Made by a program: the position numbers and the translations under genes. Below, in pieces: positions 1 through 4,705 of a stretch of DNA of 5,211 nt (within the stretch, counting starts at the first letter, position 1; each line of letters opens with the position of its first letter). Below the pieces are notes generated by a model. The model was not told the origin of the DNA. It did not search any database and was given only the letters and a program-made list of their open reading frames with translations. The stretch is taken from contig CAYLNM010000226.1 in NCBI GenBank assembly GCA_964385045.1, positions 1-5,211 of the forward strand. Reading direction: 5' to 3'. Source of the stretch: CAYLNM01 sp964385045. GTDB taxonomy: Bacteria > Planctomycetota > Phycisphaerae > Phycisphaerales > SM1A02.

Positions 1-609
1 GTGGACGGTGGGCGGCGGGCGGGCGCCGCGGGGCGGTGCGCCGCCCGCGCAGCGCAGTGTGCCACGCGGGGCGGCTCGACTCCAGCGGATTTCGCGCGGC
101 GCCGCCCGGCCGCCGCCCGGCCGCCGCCCGGCCGCCGGCGGTGGCGGCGAGGCCGGTTCCGCCGCCCCGCACTCCGGGCACCGGCGATCCACCGCCAGCC
201 CGCGGCGGTCGTCCGCGCAGCCGCCGCACGCCCCGCGCCGTGCCCACGCCTGCGGCCGCGTGCGGAGCAGGCCGGCAAGGCCGGCGAGCAGGAGGGCCGG
301 CGGCGCCGCGAGGACGGCCCGCGTGAAGTCCGAGGCTCCGACGCTCAGGACGTATGCCCGCCCGTCGAGCGACAGCGCGAAGCCGATCCACGCGAGCTGC
401 AGCCCGGCGACGCTTCCGATCGCGATCGCGCGGCCGGGCGACCCGGGGCGGGCGGTCAGGTCGGGCATGGCGAGGCCGGCGACGGCGAGCACGACTGCAC
501 CGATCGCCATCCCGCGTGTCTGCCTCCGCTCGACGACGCCGACGTCCGACATGCCCGCGAGTGCGAGGATCCCCGCGAGCCCGAGCAGGGCGAGCGAGCC
601 GAGGATCAC
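1..609 (-). CDS. Multi-pass membrane protein with C-terminal zinc ribbon (partial, runs off left edge)
   Basis: This minus-strand frame has no stop down to position 1, so the C-terminus lies outside the window. From the GTG at 609 it shows four hydrophobic segments at about residues 1-20, 33-48, 61-80 and 98-115. A charged loop (ERRQTRG, 27-33) joins the first two and resembles the small-loop pattern of DUF4190-like membrane proteins. A zinc-ribbon motif follows: CGGC at 128-131 and CPEC at 144-147 (C-x2-C-x12-C-x2-C), a style frequent in planctomycete proteins ('CGYDLRGL..CPECG'). The roughly 55 residues after that are low-complexity Pro/Ala/Gly/Arg and include a tandem DNA repeat, so the true end is unclear. 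The start is uncertain. GTG 609 keeps the first helix but lacks a Shine-Dalgarno sequence. The ATG at 510 has GGAGG 12 bases upstream but would remove that helix. Function is unknown; a membrane role is inferred from the helices only. Confidence 0.6.
   Translation of the reverse strand, partial: MILGSLALLGLAGILALAGMSDVGVVERRQTRGMAIGAVVLAVAGLAMPDLTARPGSPGRAIAIGSVAGLQLAWIGFALSLDGRAYVLSVGASDFTRAVLAAPPALLLAGLAGLLRTRPQAWARRGACGGCADDRRGLAVDRRCPECGAAEPASPPPPAAGRRPGGGRAAPREIRWSRAAPRGTLRCAGGAPPRGARPPPTVH
101..137. repeat. 11-bp tandem repeat, three full copies
   Basis: The unit GCCGCCCGGCC occurs at 101-111, 112-122 and 123-133 without a mismatch, followed by four bases of a fourth copy. Because 11 is not a multiple of three, any copy-number change would shift the frame of the overlapping membrane-protein tail. 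Confidence 0.85.
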
Positions 610-817
610 GGCGACGAGGGGCGAGGGTGCGCACGGGCAGCGGGTGATCCGGGGGGGAGGGCGAGGCGCGGCGGATCGTCGTGGGCGGTCGGTCAGGTGC
701 CGCGGCAGCCGTTCCCGCGACCGCCGGTCGGCTCTCGGCCCCCGACCCCTGGCCCGCGGAACCCGAAACCGGGGGGCACCGGAGCCGCGCGCCGGCCGGT
801 CGGACCTAGCCTCGTGC
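610..817. other. Divergent intergenic region
   Basis: These 208 bases lie between the starts of two divergent zinc-ribbon membrane genes, so both promoters should be here. I see a run of seven G at 651-657 and two copies of GCCGGTCGG (723-731 and 795-803). There is no convincing -35/-10 pair and no Shine-Dalgarno sequence before either assigned start. Confidence 0.4.
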
Positions 818-1081
818 GTGTCCCCCCGCGCCCCCCACCGCTGCCGCCGCTGCTCCGAGCCGCTCCCGAACGCGGACGCGGGGTGTCCCGCGTGCGGAGC
901 GACCGGGCCGCATCCGCGGGTCCCACAGCCTCAGGGGACGGCGGCGACGTCGCGGCGCGGTGTGCGTCTCCGCGTGCTCGTCGCTCCCACGTTGCTCGTG
1001 CTGCTCGTCGCGGGACTGCTGTTCGCGGTGCTGGTGTTCCTCTTCGCGGTGCTGGACGTCTCGGGCGGCCGCGATGGCTGA
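818..1081 (+). CDS. Small zinc-ribbon protein with one membrane helix
   Basis: An 87-residue protein if started at the GTG at 818. Residues 9-26 form a short zinc ribbon (CRRC at 9-12, CPAC at 23-26). A Pro/Gln/Arg linker covers 30-52. One strongly hydrophobic helix covers about 53-79 (runs of Leu, Val, Ala, Phe), ending in a short polar tail, DVSGGRDG. This gives a ribbon-then-helix order, probably a membrane-anchored protein with the ribbon in the cytoplasm. The frame stays open far upstream, but the upstream translation is Arg/Pro/Gly noise, so 818 is chosen because it sits just before the ribbon. No clear Shine-Dalgarno sequence is visible. It converges on the PARG-like gene and ends 47 bases from that gene's stop. 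The specific function is unknown. Confidence 0.6.
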   Translation: MSPRAPHRCRRCSEPLPNADAGCPACGATGPHPRVPQPQGTAATSRRGVRLRVLVAPTLLVLLVAGLLFAVLVFLFAVLDVSGGRDG

Positions 1082-1106
1082 TCGCGGGACGCGGGAGACG
1101 GGCCGA

Positions 1107-1121
1107 GCGACCTCCGGTCGC
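1107..1121. terminator. Hairpin between convergent genes
   Basis: A perfect 6-bp stem GCGACC / GGTCGC with a 3-base loop (TCC) lies in the 47-base gap between the convergent stops at 1081 and 1129. It could end transcription from either side. There is no T-tract, so intrinsic termination is uncertain. Confidence 0.35.
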
Positions 1122-1128
1122 AGGCGGG

Positions 1129-2109
1129 TCAGTTGCCGTCCGACACGCCCCACTCGAGGCCGAGATCGACGAGATGCCCGGCCAGGCCCTCGATGTCCTC
1201 GTGCTGATCGCGTACCTGCTCGTAAAGCTCGCGCCCGCGGGCGGCGACGTCGACCCCGGCCTCGTCGTAGGCCCAGAATGAGAGCTCCACGCCGACCAGG
1301 TCCGCCGCGAGCGACTGCAGGATCGTCATCAGCGTGCGGTTCCCGCCGAAGGCGCCGCAGCCCCAGAAGCCCGTGTGGATCACGACGCGCGGCATTCCGC
1401 CGGCGAGTCGGATGCTCTCGGCGCGGGCGGCTGCGAAGCCCGTGGCGGCGGTCGCGAGGATCCGGTCGATCTCGCCGCGGACGTACCGGCCACGGCCGCA
1501 GGCCGGCGCCGCGATGGCCAGGAGGTTGGTCATCGTGGGCGGAAAGAGCGCCGAGGTCGCGGCCTCGACCTGCTCGCGGGACGCCCGGGCGAAGGCGTTG
1601 CCGTAGAGCCCGTGCGGGATGCCGGCCTCGAGGTTCGGGAAGGTGTCGATGGCACACCGCCGCTGGACGCCGGTGATCGTGACCGGCGTCGGCCGGCCCC
1701 CCTCCACCGTGAGCGGCCGCCGCCCCTTCGCGAGCACGGCCTCGCGAACCGACCCGAGCGCCGGGTGCTCGGCCACCTGCAGCTCGTCCTGCGCGAGCAA
1801 ACGGGACCCGTAGGCGACGAAGAGATCGTCGTCCGCGAAGTTGACGTGCCAGACCACCTCGTCGGCGGCGGCCCCGGCCTCGTAGCGAAAGACCCCGGGG
1901 TGAATCGTGAACCCCGGCCGATGCGAGACCGAGCCGGCTGGCTCCACGCTGCGCCAGCGTGCGTAGCCGATCCGTCCCTCGACCGGTGCCTCGGAGGCGT
2001 GCGCGATCGCGTGGACCAGCTCCTTGTGGGGGTGACGCCACCGCGGCGGATGGTCGCGCACGAGGTCGGCCGCGTCGAACTCCAGTCGGTCGATCGGATC
2101 CGGCTGCAT
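1129..2109 (-). CDS. Poly(ADP-ribose) glycohydrolase (PARG)-like macrodomain protein
   Basis: A 326-residue cytoplasmic protein with no signal peptide or membrane helix. Several blocks match the PARG catalytic region from memory. 'HVNFADDDL' (88-96) precedes 'LAQDELQ' (105-111) and 'HPAL' (115-118), corresponding to the PARG block FAN..GGG..QEE..NPEL. 'GVQRRCAIDTF' (147-157) corresponds to the substrate-site ..AIDA.. block. 'EIDRILATAATGFAAA' (213-228) fits the helix ..NKAY.GF. 'HTGFWGCGAFGGN' (245-257) followed by 'LQSLAAD' is the most characteristic match (TGNWGCGAF.GD). PARG cleaves ribose-ribose bonds of poly(ADP-ribose) using a Glu of QEE; E109 of the QDE here would be the equivalent, with Asp at 108. 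The GGG element is missing (AYG at 99-101), so activity or substrate may differ. The start ATG has AGGAG six bases upstream. No PARP or ADP-ribosyltransferase gene is nearby. The family call is fairly sure; the substrate is inferred. Confidence 0.8.
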   Translation of the reverse strand: MQPDPIDRLEFDAADLVRDHPPRWRHPHKELVHAIAHASEAPVEGRIGYARWRSVEPAGSVSHRPGFTIHPGVFRYEAGAAADEVVWHVNFADDDLFVAYGSRLLAQDELQVAEHPALGSVREAVLAKGRRPLTVEGGRPTPVTITGVQRRCAIDTFPNLEAGIPHGLYGNAFARASREQVEAATSALFPPTMTNLLAIAAPACGRGRYVRGEIDRILATAATGFAAARAESIRLAGGMPRVVIHTGFWGCGAFGGNRTLMTILQSLAADLVGVELSFWAYDEAGVDVAARGRELYEQVRDQHEDIEGLAGHLVDLGLEWGVSDGN

Positions 2110-2115
2110 GGAGGG

Positions 2116-2120
2116 CTCCT
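2116..2120 (-). promoter_or_regulatory. Ribosome binding site of the PARG-like gene
   Basis: On the minus strand this reads AGGAG, six bases before the ATG ending at 2109. It supports that start over longer upstream frames. Confidence 0.65.
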
Positions 2121-2226
2121 GGCCCGGGTGGCCGAGGACGGGCGGCGGACGCCCGAAGTCGTCGCCCGGCGAAGCGGACCGCTGGACCCGGGGTCGAGAC
2201 GATACCCGCGGTACTCGGCCGTCCCT

Positions 2227-2261
2227 GCAGCACGAACGCTGCGCCGGGCTGACACCCGGCG
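2227..2261 (-). terminator. Two adjoining hairpins downstream of the dockerin-protein gene
   Basis: In the 222-base gap between two same-strand genes there are two perfect stems. One is CGCCGGG / CCCGGCG (2242-2248 with 2255-2261, loop 6). The other is GCAGC / GCTGC (2227-2231 with 2238-2242, loop 6), and the two share one base. They lie about 70-105 bases past the upstream gene's stop and more than 115 bases before the PARG-like start. No T-tract follows, so they may be a Rho-type or merely structural signal. Confidence 0.35.
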
Positions 2262-2331
2262 GCGGCGCCCGATCACGTCCGCGCCCACGACCGCGTGCCC
2301 CCCCCGCCCATGCGGCTCCGCCCGCTGCGGC

Positions 2332-3246
2332 TCACCCGGTCCACGCCGACAGCAGCGTCAGCAGGTCGTCGAAGTCCACGGTCCCGCTGCAGTCGATGTC
2401 GGGGCCGCAGCCGTCCGCCGGCGTCGGGCACGGTCCCCACGCGGCGAGCAGGGTCAGCAGGTCGTCGAAGCCGACCGTTCCGTCGCCGTCGAGATCGCGG
2501 CTGCGGGCGCCGAGCCGGACGTTGTCCAGCCGCGTCGTCTCGGCCCCGGCCCAGTAGTCGCCGCGGATGAAGAGGCCCTGCAGGTCGCCGAGCCAGTCGA
2601 GGATCTGCTGCTCGGTGGCGAGCGGGCCGTCGGCGTCGCCGATCCGCCAGCCGGCCGCGGTGCCGAGGCACACGTCGAAGCTCGTCCACGCCCCGGTCTG
2701 CGCCGGCGGGTCGGTGAAGCCGTCCACCGCCAGGGTGAGACCCGCCCCGTGCAGCACCAGGTCGGGATGGAAGCTGCCGGGCGGAAGGCCGTCGTCCTCG
2801 AAGAGCAGGTCGTACCGCAGCGACGAGCCGAGGGCGGCCGACTGGTCGCCGAGGTACGCCGCCGGCGCCGAGAACATGAAGAGGTTGCCGTTGAGGTCGG
2901 TGGTGCGGATCGCCCCGCCGGGGTTGCCGGCGCCGGGCTCCCAGACCGGGGCGAACTCGGTCACCACGGCGTCGTACGGCGGGCCGGGCAGCTCGACGAT
3001 CGACCAGCCCTCGGCCCCGGCGTCGAAGGTCGACTCCGTGGCGCCGGCGGGCGACGCGACGGCGACGAGCGCGAGGGTCGCCGCGGCGGCCGGGGAGACC
3101 ACGGTCGCGCGGGCGACCGGCCGCCGGGACCGCGCGCTCCGCGGCGTGCGCCGGGCGGGACCGGGGACCCTCGCCGACCCGCCGGACGGAGCGGGCGTGA
3201 CGAACGCGGCGGTCGTGGCGGACGGGATCGAGCGGACTCGGAGCAC
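2332..3246 (-). CDS. Exported laminin-B-domain protein with C-terminal dockerin repeats
   Basis: A 304-residue predicted extracellular protein. Residues 1-48 are Arg/Ser/Pro-rich and include S40-R41-R42. A hydrophobic stretch (49-67) follows, with a likely cleavage after AGA (67-69), so export is expected. Residues 71-240 match the laminin B (domain IV) fold: 'STFDAGAEGW' at the start, then 'PGGAI'-like ('NPGGAIRTTD'), 'FSAPAAYLGDQSAALGSSLRYDL' in pieces, and a closing 'DNVRL'. Residues 251-304 hold two EF-hand-like dockerin repeats, with calcium-loop residues D251, D253, D255 and D262, then D283, D285, S287 and D294; each repeat ends in LLTLL.AW. Laminin B modules bind or present surface material. 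In planctomycetes such terminal dockerins are thought to anchor or assemble secreted proteins, but that role is inference. The start is the GTG at 3246, not an upstream ATG, because GGAGGAG lies five bases before it. Confidence 0.82.
   Translation of the reverse strand: MLRVRSIPSATTAAFVTPAPSGGSARVPGPARRTPRSARSRRPVARATVVSPAAAATLALVAVASPAGATESTFDAGAEGWSIVELPGPPYDAVVTEFAPVWEPGAGNPGGAIRTTDLNGNLFMFSAPAAYLGDQSAALGSSLRYDLLFEDDGLPPGSFHPDLVLHGAGLTLAVDGFTDPPAQTGAWTSFDVCLGTAAGWRIGDADGPLATEQQILDWLGDLQGLFIRGDYWAGAETTRLDNVRLGARSRDLDGDGTVGFDDLLTLLAAWGPCPTPADGCGPDIDCSGTVDFDDLLTLLSAWTG
2357..2470 (-). repeat. Direct repeat encoding the two dockerin loops
   Basis: An identical 18-base stretch (GTCAGCAGGTCGTCGAAG on the plus strand) occurs at 2357-2374 and 2453-2470, 96 bases apart. 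Both copies encode the FDDLLTLL core of the dockerin repeats, consistent with internal duplication of a 32-codon unit. Confidence 0.85.
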
Positions 3247-3251
3247 GGCTT

Positions 3252-3258
3252 CTCCTCC
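3252..3258 (-). promoter_or_regulatory. Strong ribosome binding site setting a GTG start
   Basis: The minus strand reads GGAGGAG, five bases before the GTG ending at 3246. It is the best Shine-Dalgarno match in the window and fixes the start of the laminin-B/dockerin gene. Confidence 0.75.
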
Positions 3259-3579
3259 GTGGGGGGGTGGGGCTCCTCGCGTCAACGCGAAAAGCGACCG
3301 GACCGCGCAACCGAATCCGGCGACGCCGGCCCCCGGGTCGGCCGGCACCGGGAAGCACGATCAGCCGGGTCGTCGAAGCCGGCCCCGACGCGAGCCGAGG
3401 ACGCGAAAGCCCCGCGCGGAACCCCCGCGCGGAGCGTCCGGTCGCCGCCGTCGCTGCCGACGCGACCGCGGCGCGGGCCGATCGTCGGGGTGCGAGGCCC
3501 CGCGCCTGGGTGGACGGACGTCACGCACTCCGTGAACACGACGCCGCTCGTGCCGACGTGCCCCCCCGCCCCCCTGCCC

Positions 3580-3606
3580 CGAGCCTCGTCGACGAGCGTC
3601 GGCTCG
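3580..3606 (-). terminator. Hairpin followed by a G-rich tract after the 83-residue gene
   Basis: The outer stem CGAGCC / GGCTCG (3580-3585 with 3601-3606) encloses the perfect 12-base palindrome CTCGTCGACGAG (3585-3596). It begins about 21 bases past the stop at 3628. On the transcript it is followed by G-runs of 4, 6 and 7 (complement of 3561-3580) instead of a U-tract, so classic intrinsic termination is not certain. Confidence 0.45.
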
Positions 3607-3627
3607 AGCCTCCCGCCCCCGAGCGCG

Positions 3628-3879
3628 TCAGGACTCCCGCCGGCTCAGCTCGCGTCGCAGGACCTCGTACCTCCTCGGCTTCTTCAACAGGACATAGATC
3701 AGGAACAGCGGCACGAGGAGGACGAACCCCAGGGTGTCCATCGCCGCCCCGTACACGATGATGCCGATCAGGAACCCGATGAAGAACGCGTCGACCAGCG
3801 GCGACGGCTTGCTGTCCGCGACTCGAGCACGCAACTCCTCGTCGCTCAGATTCGAGACGTCGACCTCGCTCCGCTTCAT
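3628..3879 (-). CDS. Small two-helix membrane protein of unknown function
   Basis: An 83-residue protein. Residues 1-27 are polar with an acidic helix (LSDEELRARVADSK). Two hydrophobic helices, about 28-47 and 48-65, are joined by a short turn, and the C-terminus is basic (KKPRRYEVLRRELSRR). The layout 'short polar start with SDEEL, then GFLIGI.., then PLFLIY.LLKK' resembles small hypothetical membrane proteins that I recall as common in Bacteroidetes; that is memory, not a search. The longer open frame back to 4200 is Arg/Ser-rich noise. The internal ATG at 3879 is chosen because GAGGG lies seven bases upstream and protein-like sequence begins there. The hairpin pins both termini to the same side of the inner membrane, probably the cytoplasm by the positive-inside rule. 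No function can be given. Confidence 0.75.
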   Translation of the reverse strand: MKRSEVDVSNLSDEELRARVADSKPSPLVDAFFIGFLIGIIVYGAAMDTLGFVLLVPLFLIYVLLKKPRRYEVLRRELSRRES

Positions 3880-4309
3880 GTCGTTGCCCTCGTGAATGCT
3901 CGACGCCCGCCCGTGCCGAGCGGACGGGTGCCGTGCCGACGACGCCGGCCGCTCGACCGTCCGCGACGCGGGCGGCGGTGTCAAGGGGACGGCTCCCGCG
4001 CCGGCGTCGCGCTGGCGGCGCCCCGGTCGTCGGAGCACCAGGTCACGCCACCATCTCACGCGGACGCCCCTCACGCGTCGGGGACGGGCGAGCCCACTGC
4101 GGCCGCGCGAGCGCTCGCGGGAGACCGAGGCCGTCTCGCGTCGCCTGCGCGGCGAGGCGTCCGTCGCGTCATCCGCCGAGCGATCACGGGACATCGGCAT
4201 GATCGTTGATCGGCGTTGGCGCGGGAACGGTACGGCGCGTCCTGATCCCGTCTCGTCGTCGTCGGTGCATGCCGAGAGACCGGACGACCGCGATCACGAA
4301 CGCCTCGGC
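3880..4309. other. Divergent intergenic region
   Basis: These 430 bases separate the 83-residue gene (minus) from the thioesterase gene (plus). Open frames through it give Arg/Ser-rich noise. Promoters for both genes should be here, but no convincing -35/-10 pair is visible. The right end contains the left arm of a long inverted repeat and an earlier partial copy of its core (CGGCATG at 4195-4201). Confidence 0.5.
3887..3891 (-). promoter_or_regulatory. Ribosome binding site deciding the internal start
   Basis: GAGGG on the minus strand, seven bases before the ATG ending at 3879. It favours the 83-residue product over the 190-residue open frame. Confidence 0.6.
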
Positions 4310-4316
4310 ATGCACC
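4264..4316 (+). promoter_or_regulatory. 13-bp perfect inverted repeat over the likely start codon
   Basis: GGTGCATGCCGAG (4264-4276) and its exact reverse complement (4304-4316) are separated by 27 bases. The right arm includes the candidate ATG at 4310-4312. As RNA this would be a strong stem hiding that start. As DNA it would be a dyad, each arm with a GCATGC core, suitable as an operator. Which applies is not known. Confidence 0.6.
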
Positions 4317-4705
4317 TGACCATGAACGCCGTGCTCCTGCTTGCTTCCAGCCTCCAGCCCCCGACCACGCTGACCGCTCCCGATGAAGTCCTCAGGGGCG
4401 ATCCGATCCCCGTCCGCGTCTCGGGAGTCGAGCCGGGCTCCCGGGTGCTCGTCACGGCCGAGCGTCGCCGCCGCTCGGGCCTCTTCCGTTCCGGTGGCCT
4501 CTTCGTCGCGGACGAGGACGGCGTGGTGGATCCGTCCACGCAGCGGCCGCTGATCGGGACGTGGACGGGCGTCGATCCCACCGGGCTCTTCTCTGGTCGA
4601 TCCGGGACAGCGGCGAGGAGAGTCCGGACGACCTCGAGCCGCTCGTGTACCGCCTGCGGGTCGACGTCGGCGCGGACGACGTCGTCGAGCACGTACGCGA
4701 CGTGA
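4310..4705 (+). CDS. BAAT/acyl-CoA thioester hydrolase, N-terminal part (frame broken near 4592)
   Basis: Residues 5-15 are a short hydrophobic stretch (MNAVLLLASSL), perhaps a weak signal peptide. Residues 24-94 match the N-terminal beta-sandwich domain of the acyl-CoA thioester hydrolase / bile acid-CoA:amino acid N-acyltransferase family: 'GDPIPVRVSGVEPGSRV', then 'RSGGLFVADEDGVVD', then 'GTWTGVDPTGLF'. Family members continue with W-S-M or similar; here the WSI codons lie in another frame, and the actual frame runs on as Ser/Arg/Thr-rich noise to a stop at 4703-4705. Real family sequence therefore ends at about 4591. No Shine-Dalgarno sequence precedes ATG 4310 or the alternative ATG 4322. 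With the following entry it forms one interrupted gene: either a pseudogene or a sequencing error. Confidence 0.7.
   Translation: MHLTMNAVLLLASSLQPPTTLTAPDEVLRGDPIPVRVSGVEPGSRVLVTAERRRRSGLFRSGGLFVADEDGVVDPSTQRPLIGTWTGVDPTGLFSGRSGTAARRVRTTSSRSCTACGSTSARTTSSSTYAT
4586..4596 (+). other. Frameshift site in the thioesterase gene
   Basis: The bases CTCTTCTCTGG encode L-F then lose frame. Removing one CT (or TC) pair restores G-L-F-W-S-I, the expected family block. The short CT repeat is a plausible slippage or sequencing-error spot. Confidence 0.65.

Larger units (their letters stand above)
3247..3627. other. Intergenic region without a recognised gene
   Basis: This 381-base gap lies between two minus-strand genes. 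Open frames here translate to Arg/Gly/Pro-rich sequence with no recognisable domain. It holds the ribosome binding site above, two copies of CCCCGCGCGGA (3410-3420 and 3423-3433), a C-rich tract at 3561-3580 and a hairpin at 3580-3606. A promoter for the dockerin gene is expected but I cannot point to one. Confidence 0.5.

Noticed and set aside
1..1281. 426-residue plus-strand open frame from the window start
   Set aside because: It is antisense to the membrane zinc-ribbon gene and out of frame with the small ribbon protein at 818-1081. Composition is typical of GC-driven noise.
2160..2220. Possible -10 box (TATCGT on the minus strand) for the PARG-like gene
   Set aside because: The position 16-18 bases upstream reads CAGGGA-like sequence, unlike a -35 box, so the match could be chance.
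806..2233. 475-residue minus-strand open frame
   Set aside because: It overlaps the PARG-like gene in another frame, and its translation is Arg/Gly-rich with no conserved block.
3410..3433. Two copies of CCCCGCGCGGA as a regulatory direct repeat
   Set aside because: Short and wholly G/C apart from one base; in DNA of this composition such repeats are expected by chance.
3282..3539. 85-residue minus-strand open frame in the gap before the dockerin gene
   Set aside because: No Shine-Dalgarno sequence, no helix or motif, and low-complexity Arg/Gly/Pro content. It overlaps the strong ribosome binding site region of the next gene only by position.
1375..4209. 944-residue plus-strand open frame across most of the window
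   Set aside because: It is stop-free only because of high GC. It runs antisense through three well-supported minus-strand genes and shows no domain, only Arg/Gly/Pro/Ala-rich sequence.
3896..4309. Upstream extension of the thioesterase frame to an ATG at 3896
   Set aside because: The upstream part translates to Arg/Ser-rich sequence without family similarity. Protein-like sequence begins at 4310-4322.
4586..4596. Programmed -1 ribosomal frameshift
   Set aside because: The site lacks an X XXY YYZ heptamer and no clear downstream pseudoknot was seen. A CT-repeat indel is simpler.
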